Translations under genes and position numbers: made by a program
Assembly: GCA_900551105.1 (NCBI GenBank)
Contig: URUT01000026.1
Coordinates: forward strand, 1-16,437
DNA from: an uncultured Mycoplasmatota bacterium
Lineage (GTDB): Bacteria > Bacillota_I > Bacilli_A > RF39 > UBA660
DNA: 16,437 bases
Direction of reading: 5' to 3'
Shown: positions 1 through 6,497 of the stretch, one piece after another
Numbering within the stretch: position 1 is the first letter of the stretch
How the letters are laid out: each line of letters begins with the position of its first letter
Notes under the pieces: model-generated
Database searches by the model: none
The model's input: only the letters and a program-made list of their open reading frames with translations
What the model was told of the DNA's origin: nothing

Positions 1-9
1 TCGCTACCA
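1..9 (+). tRNA. 3' terminus of a tRNA gene cut by the window start, probably tRNA-Met
   Basis: The first nine bases (TCGCTACCA) end in an encoded CCA. Bases 2-11 match the end of the tRNA-Met fragment at 856-865, but base 1 differs (T here, C there). A perfect intrinsic terminator follows at 21-46. The tRNA body lies outside the window, so its identity is inferred from the shared CGCTACCAAT end. Confidence 0.55.
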
Positions 10-20
10 ATATGAGTAAT

Positions 21-46
21 AATAGATAGAAATATCTATTTTTTTT
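21..46 (+). terminator. Intrinsic terminator of the upstream tRNA
   Basis: AATAGATA (21-28) pairs perfectly with TATCTATT (33-40) around a GAAA tetraloop, and the 3' arm runs into eight T residues (39-46). It lies 11 bases after the tRNA CCA end, where a tRNA terminator is expected. Confidence 0.85.
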
Positions 47-106
47 ATACATTTTAATCTTATTTGACATATCAATACCATTGTATTACTATTTTTATCA
101 ATAATA

Positions 107-115
107 TGGTATAAT
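107..115 (+). promoter_or_regulatory. Extended -10 promoter of the 154-639 gene
   Basis: TGG followed by TATAAT (110-115) is an extended -10. A TTGACA lies at 64-69, but that is 40 nt away and too far to be its -35. No good -35 sits at 17 nt, so the extended -10 would have to compensate. Confidence 0.5.
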
Positions 116-153
116 ATTATTAACAAAGATAGTTTGTGGAAAGGATATGAAAA

Positions 154-639
154 ATGAAAAGTAAAAAAATTGCTAAAATTGTGATTATTATAATATTATT
201 GATTTTGTTAATACCTATACCTTTTAAACTAAAAGATGGTGGTACAGTTGAGTGGAAATCTTTAACTTATTCAATATCAAAAGTTAATAGTATTTATTCA
301 ATAGATGATATTCGTATGGGTTATAAAAAAGGAGTTATAATAAAGATATTTAATATTACTGTTTTTAATAATTCAAAATATGATATTGAAAAAGAATTTG
401 TCATTGTTGATAGTAGTAAAAATAACGAAAACTTTGCTTGTGATTCTGCTTTAGAAGAAATTTATAAAGATGATGAATATATTTATTACTTACCTTGTCA
501 AAAGAGTCAATATATTAAAGTAATTTATGCCCCTAACGAATATCAAGAGGGATTAAAATCTTCACTAGAAGATGGTACAATTAAAATAAGCGATTTAGAT
601 GAGTTTAACATTGAATATATAAAAAAAGAAAGAAAATAA
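154..639 (+). CDS. Membrane-anchored extracytoplasmic protein of unknown function
   Basis: 161 aa. Residues 1-7 are basic, residues about 8-24 are a strongly hydrophobic uncleaved signal-anchor, and the rest is polar and probably outside the cell. The stretch after the anchor (KDGGTVEWKSLTYSISKV, about 27-44, then a GYKKGVIIKIF block at 57-67) resembles small hypothetical proteins of gut Bacillota that begin 'KDGGTVEYKAL..'; no function is known to me. Two cysteines (96 and 114) could form a disulfide. The start has a GGAAAGGA Shine-Dalgarno at 138-144, nine bases upstream. It is the only gene between two tRNA 3' ends, so it is probably cargo of an integrated element. Gene call is firm; function is unknown. 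Confidence 0.85.
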   Translation: MKSKKIAKIVIIIILLILLIPIPFKLKDGGTVEWKSLTYSISKVNSIYSIDDIRMGYKKGVIIKIFNITVFNNSKYDIEKEFVIVDSSKNNENFACDSALEEIYKDDEYIYYLPCQKSQYIKVIYAPNEYQEGLKSSLEDGTIKISDLDEFNIEYIKKERK

Positions 640-661
640 ATTTAATGCTTAAAAAATATTC

Positions 662-725
662 AGGGAAATTTTAGGGAATTTTTATATAAAATTATTTATA
701 TTTATTTGAATTTACTTGAATTTAC
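662..725 (+). repeat. Two pairs of short direct repeats beside the tRNA fragment
   Basis: AGGGAA followed by A/T residues occurs at 662 and again at 673 (period 11). TTGAATTTAC occurs twice in tandem at 706-715 and 716-725 (period 10). Helical-period direct repeats within 200 bp of an attachment site resemble arm-type binding sites of tyrosine integrases. That role is inferred from position alone. Nearby are ACGGTAA twice (779-785, 793-799) and a CCTTAT-TTA-ATAAGG hairpin (761-775). Confidence 0.4.
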
Positions 726-818
726 TTATATTTTATTTTATAATATATATCGGAGCGAAGCCTTATTTAATAAGGGAAACGGTAAAAAATAAACGGTAAT
801 TTAATTTAGGGCTTATTT

Positions 819-863
819 TTCATACCCGGCAGGTCGGGAGTTCAAATCTCTCCGCCGCTACCA
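819..863 (+). other. 3' half of an elongator tRNA-Met gene: integration scar (att site)
   Basis: The sequence begins at the anticodon loop (TTCATAC, CAT anticodon) and runs through the 3' anticodon strand, variable loop, T arm (GGGAG-TTCAAAT-CTCTC) and acceptor strand to CCGCTACCA. It closely matches the 3' half of Firmicutes elongator tRNA-Met. No D arm or 5' acceptor strand precedes it; instead there is AT-rich DNA with short repeats. A tRNA fragment starting exactly at the anticodon loop is the footprint left by tyrosine-recombinase integration. The element lies to its left. It is not a functional tRNA. Confidence 0.8.
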
Positions 864-888
864 ATTTAATGTTTAATTTGAATAATTT

Positions 889-915
889 AAAACGACTTGT
901 TAGACGGTCGTTTTT
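889..915 (+). terminator. Intrinsic terminator downstream of the tRNA-Met fragment
   Basis: AAAACGAC (889-896) pairs with GTCGTTTT (907-914) around a 10-nt loop, followed by T. It was probably the original terminator of the tRNA-Met gene. Its loop supplies the -35 of the next promoter. Confidence 0.75.
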
Positions 916-925
916 ATTATATAAT
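897..925 (+). promoter_or_regulatory. Promoter of the HD-domain gene
   Basis: TTGTTA (897-902) and TATAAT (920-925) are separated by exactly 17 nt. The predicted start near 932 gives a 20-nt leader before the GTG at 952. The -35 box lies in the loop of the terminator hairpin at 889-914. Confidence 0.7.
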
Positions 926-951
926 TTAAGTAGAAAAGCAGGAATTAAAAA

Positions 952-1554
952 GTGAGCGTGTTAAAAATGAAAATAGATGATGTAATAACTAACATATATA
1001 ATGAGGTAAAAAGAAGATGTGAATTACCTAGTAATGTTTATGGAATTGGTGCATGGGATCATCATATTAAAGTAGTGTATGAGCTAGCAAAAAAACACGC
1101 TGATGATTATGGTGCTAGCTTAGAAATAGTTTCTATTGCAGCTTTATTACATGATATTGCAAGTGTGACAGATGTTAAGTTTTCTGAAGAACATCATATT
1201 ATTGGTGCTTCTATTGCTGAAGAATTTTTAATAAAAGTAGGGTATCCAAAAGATAAAATAGATTTAGTTAAAAAGTGTATTTTAAATCATCGTGGTAGCA
1301 AGTTAATGGAAAAGACAAGCCCAGAAGAGGTGTGTATTGCTGATTGTGATGCGATGGCTCATTTTTATAGTGTTCCTAGTCTATTAAGTATGGTTTATCG
1401 CGAGAAGAAACTTGGTATAGATGATGGAAGCAAATTTGTTTTAGATAAACTTGAAAGAAGCTATAATAAAATGTCAGATAGAGGAAGGCAGTTAGTAAAA
1501 AAACAATATGATTCTGCAAAAGATATTTTAGAACCTCTTGATTTGAAATTATAG
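952..1554 (+). CDS. HD-domain phosphohydrolase family protein
   Basis: 200 aa. The metal-binding pattern of HD phosphohydrolases is visible: His37/His38 in a helix, the His67-Asp68 doublet in ALLHDIA, His81/His82, His113 in ILNHRG, and Asp131/Asp133 in ADCDAMAH. The family hydrolyses phosphate esters of nucleotides and related molecules; the substrate cannot be told from sequence. It is soluble, with no signal peptide. The start is GTG at 952, with AGGA at 940-943 eight bases upstream; an internal ATG at 967 is the alternative. It has its own promoter (897-925) and is not obviously coupled to proS, which has a separate promoter. Domain call is firm; biochemical role is not. Confidence 0.88.
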   Translation: MSVLKMKIDDVITNIYNEVKRRCELPSNVYGIGAWDHHIKVVYELAKKHADDYGASLEIVSIAALLHDIASVTDVKFSEEHHIIGASIAEEFLIKVGYPKDKIDLVKKCILNHRGSKLMEKTSPEEVCIADCDAMAHFYSVPSLLSMVYREKKLGIDDGSKFVLDKLERSYNKMSDRGRQLVKKQYDSAKDILEPLDLKL

Positions 1555-1570
1555 TAAAGTTTTGTGATTC

Positions 1571-1599
1571 TTGATTTTATTTTAAATAGATGCTATACT
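1571..1599 (+). promoter_or_regulatory. Promoter of the T-box/proS transcript
   Basis: TTGATT (1571-1576), a 17-nt spacer, then TATACT (1594-1599) preceded by TGC, an extended -10. Transcription should begin near 1606, just upstream of the base of T-box stem I. Confidence 0.75.
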
Positions 1600-1605
1600 T
1601 TAGGT

Positions 1606-1800
1606 GTTTTAAATCGCTGAAAAAGGAATGTTATTTAGGAATGCATAAAAGTGAGCTTGGTATAGTGGGAACAAGTTATGCTGATGAATGACTCCTACCT
1701 TTTGAGAGAAATGAAAACATTTCCGGGTTGCCCGTTATAGAAAATAAGTAAAAGTAAGGATGGTACCGTGCTTAGCACTCTTTTGGTATCATCTTTTTTT
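1606..1800 (+). promoter_or_regulatory. T-box leader, proline-specific, controlling proS
   Basis: The T-box sequence AAGGATGGTACCGTG (1756-1770) matches the family consensus AGGGTGGNACCGCG. Stem I can close with AAAAGG (1621-1626) and CCTTTT (1698-1703), and its upper part with GCATAA (1643-1648) and TTATGC (1676-1681). The specifier is read as CCT (1694-1696), followed by the expected purine: a proline codon that agrees with the downstream gene. A GAAATG-aaaa-CATTTC hairpin (1708-1723) and CGGG-ttg-CCCG (1724-1734) follow. Uncharged tRNA-Pro should pair with the CCU specifier and the TGGT bulge and stabilise the antiterminator, turning proS on during proline or Pro-tRNA shortage. Family call is firm; the specifier assignment is by hand folding. 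Confidence 0.88.
1759..1800 (+). terminator. T-box regulated terminator
   Basis: GATGGTACC (1759-1767) pairs over nine positions (one G-U) with GGTATCATC (1785-1793), followed by seven T residues. The 5' arm overlaps the T-box sequence, so terminator and antiterminator are mutually exclusive. Confidence 0.88.
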
Positions 1801-1810
1801 GGAGGAGAAT

Positions 1811-1852
1811 ATGAATTATTTTAGACGACCGAGATTTTTATTTTTTAAATGA
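1811..1852 (+). CDS. Possible 13-codon leader ORF between the T-box terminator and proS
   Basis: A near-perfect Shine-Dalgarno (GGAGGAG, 1801-1807) lies just after the terminator T-run and is followed at 1811 by ATG. This opens MNYFRRPRFLFFK and stops at TGA (1850-1852), the only TGA stop seen here. It ends about 10-16 bases before the proS start. It contains one Pro (CCG) and three Arg codons. It could couple or tune proS translation, or be an accident of a good SD. There is no evidence of translation. Confidence 0.35.
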   Translation: MNYFRRPRFLFFK

Positions 1853-1868
1853 AGAAAGGAAGATGAGG

Positions 1869-3152
1869 ATGAAGTTAAGTAAATTAAATATTAGAAAAAT
1901 AAATTTTAATGATATTGATAGAAAATATGCTGGACAAGATATTTTAATGAAGTTAGGTGAATTATATCAATTTGAAAGTGGAATCTATGCTTATGGTAAC
2001 GTTTGGACAAAATTGGAACAGAATATTGAAAAAATAATAATAGAAGAACTCGATAGAGCTGATTGTGTTCAAGTTGAATTTCCAAAATTGCAACCAAAAG
2101 AAATATGGGAAAAATCTCATAGGTGGCAATTATATACTACGGAAAAAGATATTATGTTTACTGTTAATAATAATTTAGGAGAGTATGGACTTGCACCAAC
2201 TGCTGAAGAGTGTGCAGCTCTATTTGCTGCTAATAGAGTAATTTCGTATAAACAATTGCCAACGATTTATTATCAAATAGGCGAAAAATTTAGAAAAGAA
2301 ATTAGAACTAGAGGTTATTTATTTAGACCAAGAACTTTTGTGATGATGGATGCTTATTCATTTGATAAAACTGAAAATGATATGGTAGACTCTTTTAATA
2401 AAATGCATAGTGCTTATTTAAATATTTTTAAAAGAATAGGAATAGATGTTATTCCGACAATAAGTGATGGTGGAACTATTGGTGGCAGAGTATCTGAAGA
2501 ATTTCAGGCAATTTTACCACAAGGTGAGGATGTTATTTTATATAGTAAAGAAAATAATATAGGTATTAATAAAGAAGTATTGGATTATGAAGATAAAGAT
2601 ATTTTTATAAAAGAATTAAATGGAGTGTCTTTAGATGAAATGCAGGAAGTTGGTACTATTGAATTAGGAAATAATTTTAAACTAGGGACTAAATATGCGA
2701 AGACGATGGGCTTGTACTTTCAAGATGAAAATGGAGAAAATAAGCCATTTTATATGGGGTGTTATGGAATAGGTGTTGGAAGAATACTAGCAACTTTAAT
2801 TGAGAATAATATAATTATTAAGAATAATCAGATTAAAGGTTTTTCAATACCATACGAGATAGCACCATATAAAGTACATATAATCTATAATGAAGATAAT
2901 AAGTTTAATGCATTTAAACTTTATGAAAATCTTTTAAACAATAAAATAGATTGTATTATTGATGATCGAGAAAATTTGTCTTTAGGAAATAGAATTAATG
3001 ATGTATCTTTATTGGGTACTCCAAGGATGATTGTATTAGGTTCAAAATTTGACAATCAGAATTATGAAGTAGAGGACTTAAAAAGTGGTACAAAAGAATT
3101 AGTTAATATTGATAATATAGTTGAATATTTAAAAAATAGTGAGAGGCTCTAG
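1869..3152 (+). CDS. proS: Prolyl-tRNA synthetase, bacterial type without INS editing domain
   Basis: 427 aa from ATG 1869; a longer start at 1863 adds two residues but leaves only two bases after AAAGGA (1855-1860), so 1869 fits better. Numbering from 1863: PTAEE (112-116) and the motif 2 region (YQIGEKFRKEIRTR, 137-150, then MMDAYSFD, 161-168) with GCYGIGVGR as motif 3 (299-307) define a class II ProRS. It joins proline to tRNA-Pro using ATP. The C-terminal anticodon-binding domain starts near 335. Usual bacterial ProRS is about 565 aa, with an INS editing domain of about 180 aa inserted between motifs 2 and 3. Here only about 45 residues separate GEDVILYS from VGTIELG, so cis-editing of Ala-tRNA-Pro is absent. 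The upstream proline T-box supports the assignment. Confidence 0.95.
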   Translation: MKLSKLNIRKINFNDIDRKYAGQDILMKLGELYQFESGIYAYGNVWTKLEQNIEKIIIEELDRADCVQVEFPKLQPKEIWEKSHRWQLYTTEKDIMFTVNNNLGEYGLAPTAEECAALFAANRVISYKQLPTIYYQIGEKFRKEIRTRGYLFRPRTFVMMDAYSFDKTENDMVDSFNKMHSAYLNIFKRIGIDVIPTISDGGTIGGRVSEEFQAILPQGEDVILYSKENNIGINKEVLDYEDKDIFIKELNGVSLDEMQEVGTIELGNNFKLGTKYAKTMGLYFQDENGENKPFYMGCYGIGVGRILATLIENNIIIKNNQIKGFSIPYEIAPYKVHIIYNEDNKFNAFKLYENLLNNKIDCIIDDRENLSLGNRINDVSLLGTPRMIVLGSKFDNQNYEVEDLKSGTKELVNIDNIVEYLKNSERL

Positions 3153-3170
3153 AAAGCCTTTTATTATTTT
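3144..3170 (+). terminator. Terminator overlapping the proS stop codon
   Basis: AGGCT (3144-3148) and AGCCT (3155-3159) pair around a 6-nt loop that contains part of the TAG stop; a TTTATTATTTT tract follows. The stem is short (5 bp), so confidence is moderate. Confidence 0.5.
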
Positions 3171-3195
3171 GTTAAAATATAGTTAGAGGTAGTTT

Positions 3196-3397
3196 ATTAG
3201 TAAGTATGATAAATTGTGGAAATATATTAGAGATAATAATAAGGATAAATATGAACTTAGTTTTGATGAAATAAAAAATATTTTAGGCTTTGGATCATTC
3301 TTTTTTAAAGTATAAAAAGGAGTTAGAAGACTTTAGATACAAAGCTGTTAAAATTAAACTTAAAGAAAAAAGTGTTTTGATTGAAAAGGTAAGATAA
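3196..3397 (+). pseudogene. Frameshifted remnant of a small (~65 aa) protein gene
   Basis: Two adjacent frames together make one plausible small protein. From 3199 one frame reads SKYDKLWKYIRDNN, then KYELSFDEIKNILGF, up to about 3291. From 3293 the next frame reads DHSFLKYKKELEDF and ends KEKSVLIEKVR before TAA at 3395-3397. Small proteins with an 'LSFDEIKNILGF..DHSFL.YKKEL' pattern occur in gut Bacillota; function unknown to me. The shift falls at 3291-3293 and could be explained by loss of five bases. The expected ATG start is ATT (3196-3198), so both start and frame are damaged. It lies four bases before tag and shares its strand. Confidence 0.7.
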
Positions 3398-3401
3398 AAA
3401 G

Positions 3402-3941
3402 ATGAATAGATGTAAATGGTGTAATTTAGATAATCTTTTATATGTTAAATATCATGATGAAGAATGGGGCGTATTAAATACTGGTGATGCTTATTTATTT
3501 GAAATGCTAATTTTAGAAAGTTTTCAGGCAGGACTTTCTTGGGAGTGTGTTTTAAATAAAAGAGAAGATTTTAGATATGCTTATGATAATTTTGATATTA
3601 ATAAAGTAGTTAGGTATGATGAAAATAAAATTTTGGAGTTATTAAGCGATGAAAAAATTATAAGAAACAAATTAAAAATAATGGCTAGTGTTAAAACTGC
3701 TAGAATTTTTAAGGATATTGTAAAAGAGTATGGAAGTTTTTATAATTATTTGTGTAAGTTTACTCAAGGAAATATTATAGTGGAGTGTGATAAAACTACT
3801 AGTTATTTGTCTGATCAAATATCTAAAGATTTAAAAAAGAGAGGAATGAGTTTTGTTGGCTCTACAATTATATATTCCTTTTTGCAGGCAATAGGGGTTA
3901 TTAATTCTCATGAGTATGGCTGTTTTTTACATAAAAAATAA
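3402..3941 (+). CDS. tag: DNA-3-methyladenine glycosylase I
   Basis: 179 aa, full length for the family. Tag removes 3-methyladenine from alkylated DNA as the first step of base excision repair. The structural zinc site is complete: Cys4 (RCKWC), His18 (YHDEEWG), His170 (NSHEYG) and Cys174. The substrate-pocket region FQAGLSWECVL (41-51) keeps Trp47, with Glu39 just before it. The protein is cytosolic. The ATG at 3402 gives the conserved N-terminal MxRCKWC, so the start is secure although the SD is weak (AAGG about 3386-3389). It is followed 33 bp later by the P-type ATPase, and the two may be co-transcribed. Confidence 0.95.
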   Translation: MNRCKWCNLDNLLYVKYHDEEWGVLNTGDAYLFEMLILESFQAGLSWECVLNKREDFRYAYDNFDINKVVRYDENKILELLSDEKIIRNKLKIMASVKTARIFKDIVKEYGSFYNYLCKFTQGNIIVECDKTTSYLSDQISKDLKKRGMSFVGSTIIYSFLQAIGVINSHEYGCFLHKK

Positions 3942-3974
3942 TTAATTGCATTAATAGTTATAAAGGTGATATAA

Positions 3975-6437
3975 ATGAATAAAGAGTTAGAAGGGGTTTT
4001 TGAAGAATATAATGGATTAAGTGAAGAAGCGGTTTTAAATTTAAGGGAAAAATATGGAGCTAATGTTTTAAAGTCTAAGAAAAAGCTACCTTTTATTTTT
4101 AGGCTGCTAGCAGTTTTTAAAGAACCAATGTTTTTACTTTTAATTATTACAGCAAGTGTATATTTTATTATTGGTGAGTATGCAGATGGCTGTTTAATGT
4201 TAGTTTTTGTAGTGGTAATTTCTATGATTTCTTTTTTTCAAGAAAATAAGACAGAAAAGGCGTTAGAAGAACTTAGTAAGTTATCAGCAATTAATGTTAA
4301 AGTAATTAGAAATAAAATGATAAAAACAATTACAAGTGAGGAGTTAGTAGTTGGAGATTTGGTTATATTAGAAGAGGGAGACAGTGTTCCAGCTGATGGG
4401 ATATTACTTTATGCTGAGGGGTTAGGTATTAATGAAGCGATACTTACTGGCGAATCAGCAGTTGTTTATAAAAACATTTTGGAAGATATTAAGAATCATT
4501 TTAAATTAAACATGGTCTATTCTGGAACTAGCGTAGTTGGTGGAGTAGGACTATTTAAAGTTAGTAATGCTGGTACTATGACGGAAATTGGTAGGATTGG
4601 TTCTGAACTTGAAGAAATTAAAAAGGGAAAAAGCCCTTTAACGAAACAGGTAAATAAATTAGTTTATGTGTGCACGATTATAAGTGTTTTGGTTTGTGTT
4701 TTTACGATGATTATTAATTTTATTAATTTAGGAGATTTGAGTCTTAAAGAAAGAATTATAGAATCTATTTTAGCGGGCATTACGATAGCAATGGCAACAA
4801 TACCGGAAGAAATACCAGTAATACTTACGGTGTTTTTAGCATTAGGAGCTTCTGGTCTTGCGAAAGAAAAAACACTTGTTAAGAATTTAAATGCTACTGA
4901 AACACTTGGTGCTATAAATGTATTATGTACTGATAAAACTGGAACATTAACTCAAAATAAAATGAATGTGGCTTTTGTTTATGAGAATAGTAAGTCTTTT
5001 GGTGAAAGTGCTGTTAGAGCTTCTTTAAAAGTTTCAATTGATCCGATGGAAAAAGCAATAAAAAAGTATTTTAGTAATGTAAAGATTAAGTCATGGGAGG
5101 TTTTAAGAGAATATCCTTTTTCAAATGTATCTAAAATGATGGGGATACTTTGGTCTGATGGGGTACTTTGTATAAAAGGGGCTTATGAGAGTGTGTTACC
5201 ACTTTGTAAGATGAATGATGAACTTTATGAAAATGTGGTTGAAGATATTACACATTACATGAATGAAGGGTATAGAGTGCTAGCAGTAGCTAGAGCTAGA
5301 GATATTAAAGATGATATAGAAAAGCTTAGTGATGCATCTTATGATTTTGAAGGTTTTATTGTTTTAGAAGATCCACCAAGAAAGAATGTATATAAGTCTG
5401 TAAAGGCATGTAATAATGCTGGAATTAGGGTAATTATGATTACTGGTGATAATGGAAGTACAGCACTTGGAATAGCTAATAAAATTGGTTTAATTAATAA
5501 TGGCCATGTAATAACAGGTGAAGAACTAGAAAAGATGAACGATGATGAGCTATTTTTAAGCGTACAAGAGACAAATATTTTTGCAAGAGTTTATCCAAAT
5601 CATAAGATGAGAATAGTTGAAGCACTACAAAAGAATAATAACGTGGTAGCGATGACAGGTGATGGAGTAAATGATGCCTCTGCTTTAAAGAAGGCTGATG
5701 TTGGAATTGCGATGGGATTAAGAGGCACTAATGTGTCAAAGGAAGCAGCAGATATTATAATTTTAGATGATAACTTTAATACAATTGTTAAAGGAGTATT
5801 TGATGCAAGAGGAATTTATAAAAATATTAAAAAAGCAATATCTTATATTTTTGTTATTCATATTCCAATAGCACTTTTATCACTATTTGTTCCACTTTTT
5901 AACTTGCCATTATTGCTAAAACCAATTCATATTCTTTTGCTAGAATTACTTATTGATCCGACGTCGTCAATTATTTTTCAAAGAATTAAAAATAGTAAGG
6001 ATATTATGTATGAAAAACCTAGAAAGAAAGATGAAAATATTATTCATAGAAAAACAGTTATAAGAAATGTATCTCAGGGTTTGTTAATTTTCTTAATAAC
6101 TTTTTTAAATTATTATTTTTTAATACACTTAAATATTATAACTAACAAGGTTATTACAATCACTTATAGTACTTTAGTTTTATCAATAATATTAGTTTCT
6201 TTTCAGCTTCGTACTTTAGATTCAACGTTTAAAACACTAACTAAAGCTTTAAAGGATAAATCAGTTTTAGTTGTTAATTTGTTTATTATTGCGGGTTTAA
6301 TATTGCTTGTTTATTTACCATATTTTAATAGTGTAGCTAATACGATGCCGCTTAATATTTTGGAGTGGGGATATGTAGTTTGTATGGCAATTATATGTGT
6401 TGTTCCTTTTGATTTATTTAAGAAAAAGATTAAATAG
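3975..6437 (+). CDS. P-type cation-transporting ATPase (P2/Ca2+-type-like, PEEIP variant)
   Basis: 820 aa. It has the N-terminal cation-ATPase domain (about 1-70), the actuator-domain TGES (158-161), phosphorylation motif DKTGTLT (320-326, Asp320 phosphorylated), nucleotide-binding KGAYES (401-406) and hinge TGDGVND (561-567). About ten membrane helices are arranged as in P2 ATPases, including a C-terminal block from about 620. It uses ATP to move cations across the membrane. The M4 ion-site motif is PEEIP (277-281) where Ca2+ pumps have PEGLP, and M6 reads ELLIDPTSS (657-665), so ion specificity should not be transferred from Ca2+-ATPases. The SD AAGGTGAT (3963-3970) supports the start. It follows tag closely. 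Family is certain; ion is unknown. Confidence 0.92.
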   Translation: MNKELEGVFEEYNGLSEEAVLNLREKYGANVLKSKKKLPFIFRLLAVFKEPMFLLLIITASVYFIIGEYADGCLMLVFVVVISMISFFQENKTEKALEELSKLSAINVKVIRNKMIKTITSEELVVGDLVILEEGDSVPADGILLYAEGLGINEAILTGESAVVYKNILEDIKNHFKLNMVYSGTSVVGGVGLFKVSNAGTMTEIGRIGSELEEIKKGKSPLTKQVNKLVYVCTIISVLVCVFTMIINFINLGDLSLKERIIESILAGITIAMATIPEEIPVILTVFLALGASGLAKEKTLVKNLNATETLGAINVLCTDKTGTLTQNKMNVAFVYENSKSFGESAVRASLKVSIDPMEKAIKKYFSNVKIKSWEVLREYPFSNVSKMMGILWSDGVLCIKGAYESVLPLCKMNDELYENVVEDITHYMNEGYRVLAVARARDIKDDIEKLSDASYDFEGFIVLEDPPRKNVYKSVKACNNAGIRVIMITGDNGSTALGIANKIGLINNGHVITGEELEKMNDDELFLSVQETNIFARVYPNHKMRIVEALQKNNNVVAMTGDGVNDASALKKADVGIAMGLRGTNVSKEAADIIILDDNFNTIVKGVFDARGIYKNIKKAISYIFVIHIPIALLSLFVPLFNLPLLLKPIHILLLELLIDPTSSIIFQRIKNSKDIMYEKPRKKDENIIHRKTVIRNVSQGLLIFLITFLNYYFLIHLNIITNKVITITYSTLVLSIILVSFQLRTLDSTFKTLTKALKDKSVLVVNLFIIAGLILLVYLPYFNSVANTMPLNILEWGYVVCMAIICVVPFDLFKKKIK

Positions 6438-6442
6438 TTATA

Positions 6443-6471
6443 TTGTTTTTTAGGGTTAAGTATGCTAAAAT
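6443..6471 (+). promoter_or_regulatory. Promoter of the surface-protein gene
   Basis: TTGTTT (6443-6448), 17-nt spacer, TAAAAT (6466-6471) preceded by TGC (extended -10). The predicted start near 6478 lies just before the SD at 6483. Confidence 0.6.
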
Positions 6472-6497
6472 TATTTTAGAATAGGAAGGTGTAGTTT

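Noticed and set aside
64..115. TTGACA (64-69) with TATAAT (110-115) as one promoter
   Set aside because: The spacing is 40 nt, far outside the usable range; only the extended -10 was kept.
742..863. Complete tRNA or the 3' end of tmRNA
   Set aside because: No D arm or matching 5' acceptor strand precedes the CAT anticodon loop, and the sequence matches tRNA-Met from the anticodon loop onward rather than tmRNA.
1906..2097. Reverse-strand frame inside proS
   Set aside because: Antisense shadow of the conserved ProRS catalytic domain.
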